Part shown: positions 18,738 through 26,701 of the stretch, one piece after another | How positions within the stretch are numbered: the first letter of the stretch is position 1 | How the letters are laid out: the number at the start of each line of letters is the position of its first letter | Assembly: GCF_008271655.1 (NCBI RefSeq) | Contig: NZ_VKKX01000011.1 | Span: 558,001 to 622,000 of the forward strand | Length of the DNA stretch: 64,000 nucleotides | Direction of reading: 5' to 3' | From: Gemmobacter caeruleus | Lineage (GTDB): Bacteria; Pseudomonadota; Alphaproteobacteria; Rhodobacterales; Rhodobacteraceae | Translations under genes and position numbers: made by a program | Notes under the pieces: model-generated | What the model saw: only the letters and a program-made list of their open reading frames with translations | Told to the model about the DNA's origin: nothing | The model's database searches: none

Positions 18738-20324
18738 ATGAAGGACGAACTGGCCAAACTGGTGGACTGGATCGACGCCGGCGGGATGAGCCGCCGCGCC
18801 TTTCTGGGCCGGGCCTCGGCGCTTGGTCTGGCGGCCGCGCTTGGCTCTTCGCTTCTGCCAGGTCAGGCCCGGGCCGAAGAGCCTAAAAAGGGTGGCGTGC
18901 TGAAGATCGGCCTGGGTGGCGGCGAAAGCACCGATGCGCTGGACCCCGGTCTGGCCGACGGCCCGGTGTCGTTCAACGTGAACCGGCAATGGGGCGACAC
19001 GATCGTCAATGTCTCGCCCTCCAAGGAGGTGGAGCCGCGCCTCGCCGAAAGCTTTGCCCCGAACGATGACAGCACCGTCTGGACCTTCAAGATCCGCAAG
19101 GGCGTGAAGTTCCACGATGGCAGCGAGATGACGGTGGATGACGTGGTCGCCACCTTCAAGCGCCATTCGGACGAGAACGCCAAATCCGGCGCCTATGGCA
19201 TCATGCAGGGCATTTCCGATATCAAGGCCGATGGTGACAATGTCGTTTTCACGCTTTCCACCGGCAATGCCGACCTGCCTTTCCTGCTGGCCGACTATCA
19301 CCTTGTCGTGCAGCCCAAAGGCGGGGCGGACAATGTGAACGCGGGCATCGGCACTGGCCCCTACAAGGTCAAGTCGGCCGAACCCGGCGTGCGCTATGTC
19401 TTTGAAAAGAATACCGATGATTGGGATACCACCCGCGGCCATTACGATGGTGTCGAATTCCTGGTGATCAATGACACCACGGCGCGGACGGCGGCGCTGC
19501 AATCCGGCCAGGTCCATATGATCAACCGGGTGGATCCCAAGGTCGCAAAACTGCTGTCGCGCGCGCCGGGTGTGCAGGTCAAATCGGTGGCCGGGCCGGG
19601 GCATTACGTCTTCATCATGCATGTGGACAAGGCGCCGTTCGACAACAAGGATCTGCGGCTGGCGCTGAAATACGCCATCAACCGGCAGGAACTGGTGGAC
19701 AAGATCCTCGACGGCTACGGCTCGGTCGGCAACGACATTCCGATCAACAAGTCCTACCCCTATTTTGACGAGAGCCTGCCGCAGCGCGAATTCTCGATCG
19801 AGAAGGCGGCCGAGCATTACAAGGCCTCGGGCCATGACGGCAGCCCGATCGAGCTGATCGTGGCGGATGGCGCCTTCCCCGGTGCGGTCGATGCGGCGGC
19901 GCTGTTCCAGGCCACGGCGAAACAGGCGGGCATCCCGCTGGAAATCAAGCGCGTGCCCGATGACGGCTATTGGTCGGATGTCTGGAACGTCAAACCCTTC
20001 TGCGCAAGCTATTGGGGCGGGCGTCCTGTTCAGGACCAGATGTATTCCACGGCCTATCTCTCCACCGCCGACTGGAACGACACCAAGTTCAAGAACAAGG
20101 AGTTCGATGATCTGATCGTCGCGGCCCGCGCCGAAACCGATGAGGCCAAGCGCAAGGAGATCTATTCCAAGGTCGCCCATATCCTGTGGGAAGAAGGCGG
20201 GGTGATCTGCCCGATGTTCAACGACTTCATCGACGGGGTGTCGGACACCGTCGCCGGCTGGCTCGACGATCCGAACCTGGATCAGATGAACGGCTTTGCC
20301 TCGGCAAAGACCTGGTTCGCCTGA
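18738..20324 (+). CDS. Peptide/nickel-type ABC transporter, substrate-binding protein (Tat-exported)
   Basis: This is the periplasmic solute-binding component (SBP family 5, DppA/OppA type) of the transporter encoded by the next three genes. The 528-residue precursor has an unusually long N-terminal region. Its twin-arginine motif is S-R-R-A-F-L-G (residues 18-24), then a hydrophobic stretch and A-R-A cleavage (about 46), so it should be exported folded by Tat. The mature part has the family's W-T-F-K-I-R-K-G-V-K-F-H-D-G block and A-L-K-Y-A-I-N-R. The ligand could be a dipeptide, opine or similar amide and is not readable from sequence. Confidence 0.93.
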   Translation: MKDELAKLVDWIDAGGMSRRAFLGRASALGLAAALGSSLLPGQARAEEPKKGGVLKIGLGGGESTDALDPGLADGPVSFNVNRQWGDTIVNVSPSKEVEPRLAESFAPNDDSTVWTFKIRKGVKFHDGSEMTVDDVVATFKRHSDENAKSGAYGIMQGISDIKADGDNVVFTLSTGNADLPFLLADYHLVVQPKGGADNVNAGIGTGPYKVKSAEPGVRYVFEKNTDDWDTTRGHYDGVEFLVINDTTARTAALQSGQVHMINRVDPKVAKLLSRAPGVQVKSVAGPGHYVFIMHVDKAPFDNKDLRLALKYAINRQELVDKILDGYGSVGNDIPINKSYPYFDESLPQREFSIEKAAEHYKASGHDGSPIELIVADGAFPGAVDAAALFQATAKQAGIPLEIKRVPDDGYWSDVWNVKPFCASYWGGRPVQDQMYSTAYLSTADWNDTKFKNKEFDDLIVAARAETDEAKRKEIYSKVAHILWEEGGVICPMFNDFIDGVSDTVAGWLDDPNLDQMNGFASAKTWFA

Positions 20325-20327
20325 TCC

Positions 20328-21287
20328 ATGGCGCATCCGATCCTGAAACTGGTTGCCCAACGCGTTGCGTTGGGCCTCCTGTTGCTTCTCGCGGCTTCGG
20401 TGCTGATCTTCATCGGCACCCAGATCCTGCCCGGTGACGTGGCGCAGGCCATTCTGGGCCAATCCGCCACGCCCGAGACGCTGGCCAACCTGCGCGCCGA
20501 ACTGGGCCTGAACGAGCCTGTGGTGTCGCGCTATTTTTCGTGGCTTTTCGGGGTCTTGCATGGCGACCTTGGCACGGCACTTTCAAATGGCCAGCCGATT
20601 GCCCCCGCCTTGGGCGCGCGGCTGGCCAATACGTTGTTCCTCGCCTCTTGTGCCGCGGTGATCGCGGTGCCTCTGGCGGTTCTGCTGGGGCTGGTCTCGG
20701 TGCGCTATCGCAACCGCTGGCCCGACAAACTGATCTCGGCGGTGACGCTGGCCACCATTTCGGTGCCGGAATTTCTGCTGGGCTATATCGTGATCTTCTT
20801 TCTGGCGGTGCAGTATCGTCTGCTGCCGTCGCTTTCGACGGTCTATGATGGCATGACGCTGGGCGAGCGGCTTTATGCGATCGGCCTGCCGGTGATCGTG
20901 CTGGTGCTGGCGGTGCTGGGGCACATGATGCGGATGACCCGGGCGGCCATCCTCAACGTCATGCAATCGGCCTATGTCGAAACGGCCGAGCTGAAGGGCC
21001 TGCGCCCGTTCACCATCATCGCGCGCCACGCCTTTCCGAACGCCATCGCGCCGGTGGTGAATGTGGTGATGATCAACCTGGCCTATCTGGTGGTCGGTGT
21101 CGTGGTGGTGGAGGTGGTCTTTGTCTATCCCGGCATGGGGCAATATCTGGTCGATCACGTCTCCAAGCGCGACGTGCCGGTGGTGCAGGCCTGCGGGCTG
21201 GTCTTTGCCGGGGTCTATATCGGGCTGAACCTGATTGCCGACATCGTCTCCATCCTGGCCAATCCGCGACTGAGGCACCCGAAATGA
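20328..21287 (+). CDS. ABC transporter permease, DppB type
   Basis: The 319-residue inner-membrane permease has six hydrophobic segments. The C-terminal half carries the BPD coupling motif (E-T-A-E-L-K-G-L-R-P-F-T-I-I-x-R-H-A-F-P-N-A-I-A-P). The N-terminal L-P-G-D-V-A-Q-A-I-L-G region is typical of DppB/OppB. It starts 3 nt after the binding-protein stop and overlaps the next gene by ATGA, so it belongs to one operon. Confidence 0.94.
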   Translation: MAHPILKLVAQRVALGLLLLLAASVLIFIGTQILPGDVAQAILGQSATPETLANLRAELGLNEPVVSRYFSWLFGVLHGDLGTALSNGQPIAPALGARLANTLFLASCAAVIAVPLAVLLGLVSVRYRNRWPDKLISAVTLATISVPEFLLGYIVIFFLAVQYRLLPSLSTVYDGMTLGERLYAIGLPVIVLVLAVLGHMMRMTRAAILNVMQSAYVETAELKGLRPFTIIARHAFPNAIAPVVNVVMINLAYLVVGVVVVEVVFVYPGMGQYLVDHVSKRDVPVVQACGLVFAGVYIGLNLIADIVSILANPRLRHPK

Positions 21288-22102
21288 CCCGTCTGCCGCT
21301 TTCTGCCGTGATCGGCCTGACCTTCACCGGCGCCTATTTCGCCACGGCGCTTTTCGCGCCGCTGATCGCCCCCTATGGCATGGCCGAGATCGTGGGCGAC
21401 AGTTGGGAACCGTCCTCCAGCCAGTTCTGGCTGGGCACCGACAGTATCGGGCGCGATCTGCTGTCGCGGATGATCTGGGGCGGGCGCACCACGATCTTTG
21501 TCGCGGCCTGTGCCACGATCCTGTCCTTTGGTCTCGGCTCGATCCTGGGCTTCTTTGCCGCGGTGCGCGGGGGCTGGGTCGATCAGGTTCTGTCGCGGCT
21601 TGTCGATCTGATGATGTCGATCCCCTCGCTGATCTCGGCGCTGGTGGTGCTGTCGGTGATGCCGGTGACGCTGCCGATCCTGATCCTGGTCATGGGCATT
21701 CTGGACAGCACGCGGGTCTTCCGCCTGGCGCGCGCCGTGGCGGTGGATATCGCGGTGATGGATTATGTGGAGGCCGCCCGCCTGCGCGGTGAGAAACAGG
21801 CCTGGATCATCTTTCGCGAGATCCTGCCCAATGCGCTGTCGCCCCTGGTCGCGGAAATGGGGCTGCGCTTCATCTTTGCCGTCCTGTTCATCTCCACCCT
21901 CTCGTTCCTCGGGCTGGGGGTGCAGCCGCCGATGGCCGATTGGGGCGGCATCGTGAAGGAAAACAAGGAGGGCATCGTCTACGGCATCCCCGCCGCGCTG
22001 ATCCCGGCCTTTGCCATCGCCACGCTGGCGATTTCCGTCAACCTCGTGGCCGACTGGGTGCTGAACCGCACCGCCAGCCTGAAAGGAGGCCGCGGTGCCT
22101 GA
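21284..22102 (+). CDS. ABC transporter permease, DppC type
   Basis: This second permease has 272 residues, with an N-terminal hydrophobic segment, a W-L-G-T-D-S-I-G-R-D-L-L-S-R-M-I-W-G-G-R motif typical of DppC, and the coupling loop Y-V-E-A-A-R-L-R-G-E. It overlaps the upstream permease by 4 nt and the downstream ATPase by 8 nt. Confidence 0.94.
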   Translation: MTRLPLSAVIGLTFTGAYFATALFAPLIAPYGMAEIVGDSWEPSSSQFWLGTDSIGRDLLSRMIWGGRTTIFVAACATILSFGLGSILGFFAAVRGGWVDQVLSRLVDLMMSIPSLISALVVLSVMPVTLPILILVMGILDSTRVFRLARAVAVDIAVMDYVEAARLRGEKQAWIIFREILPNALSPLVAEMGLRFIFAVLFISTLSFLGLGVQPPMADWGGIVKENKEGIVYGIPAALIPAFAIATLAISVNLVADWVLNRTASLKGGRGA

Positions 22103-23744
22103 CAAAGCCGATCCGCAAACCCTGCTGGAGATCCGCGATCTGGTGCTGGAGGCCACGAGCTATCCGCCCGGTGAGCCGCCCAAGACCGTGACGCTGGTCC
22201 ATGGCGTGTCGCTGGCGGTGGAAAAGGGCAAGGTGCTGGGCCTGATCGGCGAAAGCGGCGCCGGCAAATCCACCATCGGGCTGTCCTCGATGGCCTATGG
22301 CCGGGGCGGTGTGCGCATCACCGGCGGGCAGATCATCGTCAACGGGCGCGACATCCTGAAGATCGGCGCCGGCGGCCTGCGCAAGCTGCGCGGCAAGGAA
22401 GTGACCTATGTCGCGCAAAGTGCCGCCGCCAGCTTCAACCCGGCCAAGCCGCTGATGGAACAGGTGATCGAAACCACGCTGGCCAGTGGCCAGATGACCC
22501 GCGCTGCCGCCGAGGCGCGGGCGGTCGATCTGTTCCGCCAGTTGGGCCTGCCGAACCCAGAAACCATCGGCAAGCGCTTTCCGCATCAGGTGTCGGGCGG
22601 GCAGTTGCAGCGGGTGATGACGGCGATGGCGCTGTGCCCGAAGCCCGATCTGGTGATCTTTGACGAACCGACCACCGCGCTTGATGTGACCACGCAGATC
22701 GACGTTCTGGCGGCGATCAAGCGGGCGATCCATGAAACCGGGGTGGCCGCGCTCTATATCACGCATGATCTGGCGGTGGTGGCGCAGGTGGCCGATGACA
22801 TCATGGTGCTGCGCCATGGTCGCATGGTGGAATATGGCAGCGTCCAGCAGGTGATCGAGGCCCCGCGCGAGGACTATACCCGCGCGCTGGTCTCGGTCCG
22901 GTCGATCGACCATGCCGAAAAGCCCGAGGCGCCGCCGCTCTTGCGCATCCAGAACGTGACCGCGCGCTACAAGGGCACCGCTTTCGACGTGCTGAAAAAC
23001 GTCTCGGTCGATCTGCCGCCGGGGCAGACGCTGGCGGTGGTGGGTGAAAGCGGGTCGGGCAAATCGACGCTGGCGCGGGTGATCACCGGGCTTTTGCCGG
23101 CCAGTCAGGGCCGCATCACCTTTGACGGGCGCGACCTGTCTGCCGATCTGGCGGGGCGGTCGCGCGACGATCTGCGCGAATTGCAGATGATCTATCAGAT
23201 GGCCGATGTGGCGATGAACCCGCGGCAGACGGTGGAAACCATCATCGGCCGGCCGCTGGAATTCTATTTCGGTCTCAAAGGCGCCGAAAAGCGCAAGCGG
23301 GTGCAGGAATTGCTGGACCAGATCGAGATGGGCAAGGGGTTTGCCGACCGCTATCCGGCGGAATTGTCGGGCGGGCAAAAACAGCGTGTCTGCATCGCGC
23401 GGGCGCTGGCGGCGAAGCCCAAGCTCATCATCTGCGACGAGGTGACCTCGGCGCTCGATCCGCTGGTGGCGGATGGCATCCTCAAGCTGCTGCTGGATTT
23501 GCAGGCGCGCGAGGGGGTGGCCTATCTGTTCATCACCCATGATCTTGCCACGGTGCGCGCGATTGCCGACCGGATCGCGGTGATGTTCAAGGGTCAGGTG
23601 CAGCGCTACGGCGCCAAATCCGATGTGTTGGCGCCGCCCTTTGACGCCTATACCGACCTTCTGCTGTCCTCGGTGCCCGAAATGAAGCTGGGCTGGCTGG
23701 AACAGGTGCTGGAGACGCGGCGGATGGAAAGCGCGGGGAACTGA
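22095..23744 (+). CDS. ABC transporter ATPase, two domains fused (DppD-DppF type)
   Basis: The 549-residue cytosolic protein carries two complete nucleotide-binding domains. The first has Walker A G-E-S-G-A-G-K-S-T, signature V-S-G-G-Q-L-Q-R and Walker B L-V-I-F-D-E-P. The second has G-E-S-G-S-G-K-S-T, L-S-G-G-Q-K-Q-R and L-I-I-C-D-E-V. A fused ATPase replaces separate DppD and DppF proteins, as in YejF and GsiA. It powers the importer made with the two permeases upstream. The GTG-started phosphodiesterase gene follows 1 nt after its stop. Confidence 0.94.
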   Translation: MPDKADPQTLLEIRDLVLEATSYPPGEPPKTVTLVHGVSLAVEKGKVLGLIGESGAGKSTIGLSSMAYGRGGVRITGGQIIVNGRDILKIGAGGLRKLRGKEVTYVAQSAAASFNPAKPLMEQVIETTLASGQMTRAAAEARAVDLFRQLGLPNPETIGKRFPHQVSGGQLQRVMTAMALCPKPDLVIFDEPTTALDVTTQIDVLAAIKRAIHETGVAALYITHDLAVVAQVADDIMVLRHGRMVEYGSVQQVIEAPREDYTRALVSVRSIDHAEKPEAPPLLRIQNVTARYKGTAFDVLKNVSVDLPPGQTLAVVGESGSGKSTLARVITGLLPASQGRITFDGRDLSADLAGRSRDDLRELQMIYQMADVAMNPRQTVETIIGRPLEFYFGLKGAEKRKRVQELLDQIEMGKGFADRYPAELSGGQKQRVCIARALAAKPKLIICDEVTSALDPLVADGILKLLLDLQAREGVAYLFITHDLATVRAIADRIAVMFKGQVQRYGAKSDVLAPPFDAYTDLLLSSVPEMKLGWLEQVLETRRMESAGN

Positions 23745-23745
23745 G

Positions 23746-24576
23746 GTGGCAAAGCTGCTTCTGATCATCCTCGACGGTGTGCCCTATGCCAATTTCCGCC
23801 GGCTGTTCGGCAATCTGGAGGGCTGGGTGGCGCAGGGCGCGGCCCGGGTCTGGCGGCATCGGTCGGTGCTGCCCTCGACCTCGGCCAGTTGCTATGCTTC
23901 GCTTCATACCGGGCTGCCGCCGCAGGTGACGCAGGTCTGGGGCAATGAGGCGGTGCGGCGGCTGGATCACCCCGACATCTTTTCCGAATGCCGGCAGGCC
24001 GGGCGCAAGACTGGCGCGGTGGCGCACAGCTTCTGGTCGGAATTCTTCAACCGCGCGCCCTTTGATGCCGTGCGCGACCTGGAATATGACGAGGCTGACG
24101 GGCCGATTACCCATGGCCGCTTTCACACCATGCAGGGCTATAACCTGATCAATCAGGCCACGCCCGCCGATCATGACCTGTTCGCCACGCTGACCCGGCT
24201 GTGTGAAAGGTTCGGCATCGACTATGGCATGTTGCATACCTGCACTCTGGACAGCATGGGCCACCGCTTTGGTCATGACTGCCGTGAAATGGACCATGCC
24301 TGTTATGCGCTGGATGCCCAGCTTGCGCCCTTTGTGCAACGCTGGCGCGCGGCGGGGTATGAGGTGATCGTGACCGCCGATCACGGGCAGGACATGCGCG
24401 GCCATCATGGCGGGGCGGCGGATGTGCAGCGTGATACCGCGCTTTACTATTTCGGACCGGCCGAGGGGCCGCCGCCCGATGCGGTGATCGGGCAAATGGC
24501 ACTGGCGCCGACGATCCTGACCCGGCTGGGCGTGCCGGTGCCGGCCTCGATGGGGGCGCCGCCGTTCCTGCGCTAG
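23746..24576 (+). CDS. Alkaline-phosphatase superfamily phosphodiesterase (NPP-like)
   Basis: The 276-residue protein starts at GTG 23746, 1 nt after the ATPase stop. It shows the superfamily metal sites: L-I-I-L-D-G-V at the N-terminus, a nucleophile region P-S-T-S-A-S-C-Y-A-S-L-H-T-G, D-S-M-G-H-R-F-G-H, and T-A-D-H-G-Q-D with a following G-H-H-G-G. This matches nucleotide pyrophosphatase/phosphodiesterase-type enzymes. No signal peptide is seen, so it should act in the cytosol. Being last in the ABC operon, it probably processes the imported compound. Its stop overlaps the convergent esterase stop (shared CTAG). Confidence 0.85.
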   Translation: MAKLLLIILDGVPYANFRRLFGNLEGWVAQGAARVWRHRSVLPSTSASCYASLHTGLPPQVTQVWGNEAVRRLDHPDIFSECRQAGRKTGAVAHSFWSEFFNRAPFDAVRDLEYDEADGPITHGRFHTMQGYNLINQATPADHDLFATLTRLCERFGIDYGMLHTCTLDSMGHRFGHDCREMDHACYALDAQLAPFVQRWRAAGYEVIVTADHGQDMRGHHGGAADVQRDTALYYFGPAEGPPPDAVIGQMALAPTILTRLGVPVPASMGAPPFLR

Positions 24577-25463
24577 GCTGGCAGCAGGCCGCGCAGCCGG
24601 TCGCAAATGCGGTCGAACGCGGCGCGGGCGCGGGGCACGGAATGGCGGGCGCGCAGCCAGCCATGCACAAGCCCTGTATCCAGCAGCCATTCCGCGCGGC
24701 CGCCCGCCGCCCGGATGCGCGCCACATACTCGGCCCCGTCATCGGCCAGCGGGTCGCATTCCGCGCTGAAAGCTATGACCGGGGGCAGGCCGGTGAAATC
24801 ATGGTCATGCAACACGCCCACGGTGACATCGGGCTGCGCGGGTTCGGCGCCGCCATGGCGCGCGGCGGCATACCAGATCACATCCGCCGTGGTCAGCATC
24901 GGCGCCCGCGCATGGGTCACATAGCTGCCCTTGCCGCGGTCACCGCCAAGGCCGGGATAAATCAGCAGCAGCCCGCGCAGATCGGCCTTGCCGCGCAGCG
25001 CATGCGCGACCGAGGCGACCAGCGCGCCCCCGGCGGAATCGCCCGCCAGCACCAGCGGGCCGGGCAGGGCGCGCGCCACCGCCAGCACATCCTCATAGGC
25101 GGCGGGATGGGGGTGTTCCGGCACCAGACGGTAATCGACGCTGATCACCTGCGCGCCGCAGGCCGTGGCCAGTTCGGCGCAGACATCGTCATGGCTGTCC
25201 AGCCCGCCCACCACGAAACCGCCGCCATGGGCATAAAGCAGCCGCGGGACCGTCGCCCCATAGCGCCGGCAAGGCACGCCCGCGATGGTCAGGTCCGCGA
25301 CCTCCAGCCCGGCGGGGCGGGGGGCGCGAAAGGCCGCGCACATCCGGTCATAGACCGCGCGCTGATCGGCGATGGAAAGGTCCACGGCATCGGGGGGGTA
25401 AAAGCTTTCGCTGCGCTGGATGAAGTCGCGGGTCGCCGCGTCGATCTGCTGTTGATACGGCAC
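24573..25463 (-). CDS. Alpha/beta-hydrolase esterase (hormone-sensitive lipase family)
   Basis: The 296-residue cytosolic esterase has the oxyanion-hole motif H-G-G-G-F and nucleophile motif G-D-S-A-G-G. D-P-L-A-D supplies the acid, and a histidine lies in G-L-V-H-G-W. I prefer GTG 25463 as start because a GGGGG stretch lies just upstream. TTG 25499 would add 12 residues. The gene faces the phosphodiesterase gene and overlaps it by 4 nt at the stops, so it is not in the same operon, but it may serve the same catabolic cluster. Confidence 0.87.
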   Translation of the reverse strand: MPYQQQIDAATRDFIQRSESFYPPDAVDLSIADQRAVYDRMCAAFRAPRPAGLEVADLTIAGVPCRRYGATVPRLLYAHGGGFVVGGLDSHDDVCAELATACGAQVISVDYRLVPEHPHPAAYEDVLAVARALPGPLVLAGDSAGGALVASVAHALRGKADLRGLLLIYPGLGGDRGKGSYVTHARAPMLTTADVIWYAAARHGGAEPAQPDVTVGVLHDHDFTGLPPVIAFSAECDPLADDGAEYVARIRAAGGRAEWLLDTGLVHGWLRARHSVPRARAAFDRICDRLRGLLPA

Positions 25464-25598
25464 GCCGTCCCCCTGTCCATTTCGGCGATCTTGCCACAAT
25501 GCCCCGGCGGCACTGCATCAAAAACGCCGCGCCCTGCCCATATTGCCGACATAATCGGCGGTGATCCTGACCGCGTGGGCAATGTGGCGGGTGACGAG

Positions 25599-26036
25599 AT
25601 GCAAGTGTTGCGAACCGAGATTTCCGGGGCCGATCTGGTCGGGTGGGGCGTGCGTGTCCTGCTTGTGGCGCAAGAGGGCGCGGCGGCGACCGATACCGCG
25701 ATGAAGCGGGTGGCGGGGATGGGCGGCCAGGTGGACCTTGAGGGTGAATTTTTCGCCGGTCTGTCGGCGCTGATGGACGATCCGCGCGGCTACGGGCTTT
25801 TCGTGCTGCTTTGCGACGATTTCGGCGGGCTGGAGGCCGGCCATCGGGCGGTGTCGCTGCTGCGCGGGGCGGGCTGCACGGTGCCCTGCATCCTGGTCGC
25901 CTCGGGGCTGGCCGAGCAGAGCTTTCCCGAACATCGTGACGAGCCTGTCCTGCTGCGGGCGCCGCTTTCGGCGGTGTCGCTAAGGGTGGGCTTTGAACAT
26001 GCGCTGCGCGAACGGATGCTGTGGTCGGCCGCCTGA
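25599..26036 (+). CDS. Uncharacterised protein, possibly degenerate receiver domain
   Basis: The 145-residue protein starts M-Q-V-L-R-T-E-I at 25599. A central G-V-R-V-L-L-V-A-Q-E strand, an alternating alpha/beta pattern, an L-F-V-L-L-C-D-D-F strand and a late P-V-L-L-R-A-P-L strand resemble a response-regulator receiver. The usual acidic pocket and Lys-Pro are not clearly present, so phosphorylation looks unlikely. No output domain or kinase gene is adjacent. A strong terminator follows. The upstream frame is antisense to the esterase gene and is ignored. Confidence 0.6.
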   Translation: MQVLRTEISGADLVGWGVRVLLVAQEGAAATDTAMKRVAGMGGQVDLEGEFFAGLSALMDDPRGYGLFVLLCDDFGGLEAGHRAVSLLRGAGCTVPCILVASGLAEQSFPEHRDEPVLLRAPLSAVSLRVGFEHALRERMLWSAA

Positions 26037-26063
26037 TTGCAGGGCCCGACCCCGGAAGATGAA

Positions 26064-26089
26064 AAAAGGCGGGCCGAGGCCCGCCTTTT
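26064..26089. terminator. Bidirectional terminator between converging genes
   Basis: AAAAGGCGGGC (26064-26074) and GCCCGCCTTTT (26079-26089) form an 11-bp stem with loop CGAG. It has A and T runs on both sides, so it should stop the rightward gene and the leftward cspA. Confidence 0.9.
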
Positions 26090-26110
26090 CACATTCGATC
26101 GGGCGAAGGC

Positions 26111-26317
26111 TCAGGCCAGCGCCAGATTGGTCGCCGATTCGCGGCCGTCACGGCCGGCTTCGATATCGAAGGTCACGGCCTGACCGTCGGCCAGCGCGCG
26201 GATGCCGGCGCGCTCAAGCGCGGTGATGTGAACGAAAATGTCCTTCTTGCCGCCTTCCGGGGCAATAAAGCCATAGCCTTTGGTGGCGTTGAACCATTTC
26301 ACGGTGCCCTTGGCCAT
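26111..26317 (-). CDS. cspA: Cold-shock protein (CspA family)
   Basis: This 68-residue single cold-shock domain binds single-stranded RNA/DNA and acts as an RNA chaperone. Both RNA-binding motifs are visible: K-G-Y-G-F-I (RNP1) and D-I-F-V-H (RNP2), after the usual [16 protein letters not shown] lies just before the ATG. Upstream on this strand a GC-rich hairpin (about 26341-26362) lies in the probable leader, where csp genes often carry regulatory structure. Confidence 0.95.
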   Translation of the reverse strand: MAKGTVKWFNATKGYGFIAPEGGKKDIFVHITALERAGIRALADGQAVTFDIEAGRDGRESATNLALA

Positions 26318-26701
26318 CGTGCATACTCCTGTTTCGATCTGCCGCCCGCAGGATGCGGCGGCTCGGCATCGTCAGCGCATTCGAGCTGTGGCCGGGATTC
26401 GGTAACAGGGGTCGAGAAGAGATAACGTCGCGCGCGTAATGTGGGGCCGTCTGGCCATAAAGGCAAGCAATAAAGCACGAGGGCGGCAGATAGGGCGCGC
26501 GCGCGCTGCCTTGCATCTGCGGCATGGGGGGTATCTTCGCCGCTGCACTGCCGCAAGTCATGCGCTATCGCCGCAATGCGGCGGACATAAAATTTCAAGA
26601 TCGACCTAAATACAGTTGCAATGTTGCGTCGCGAATGTATCTCTATGCCCATGGCACGCGCCGATTCTGCGGCGCGGCATCGACAGAGAGAGGAGCGCCC
26701 C
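26318..26701. other. Divergent promoter region of cspA and ccrA
   Basis: This 384-bp gap must hold both promoters and the leaders. I see a GC-rich hairpin at about 26341-26362 (cspA leader), an alternating GC run near 26492-26504, and GTTGCAA-T-GTTGCG at 26615-26629, a possible regulator site for ccrA. No small gene is supported. Confidence 0.5.
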
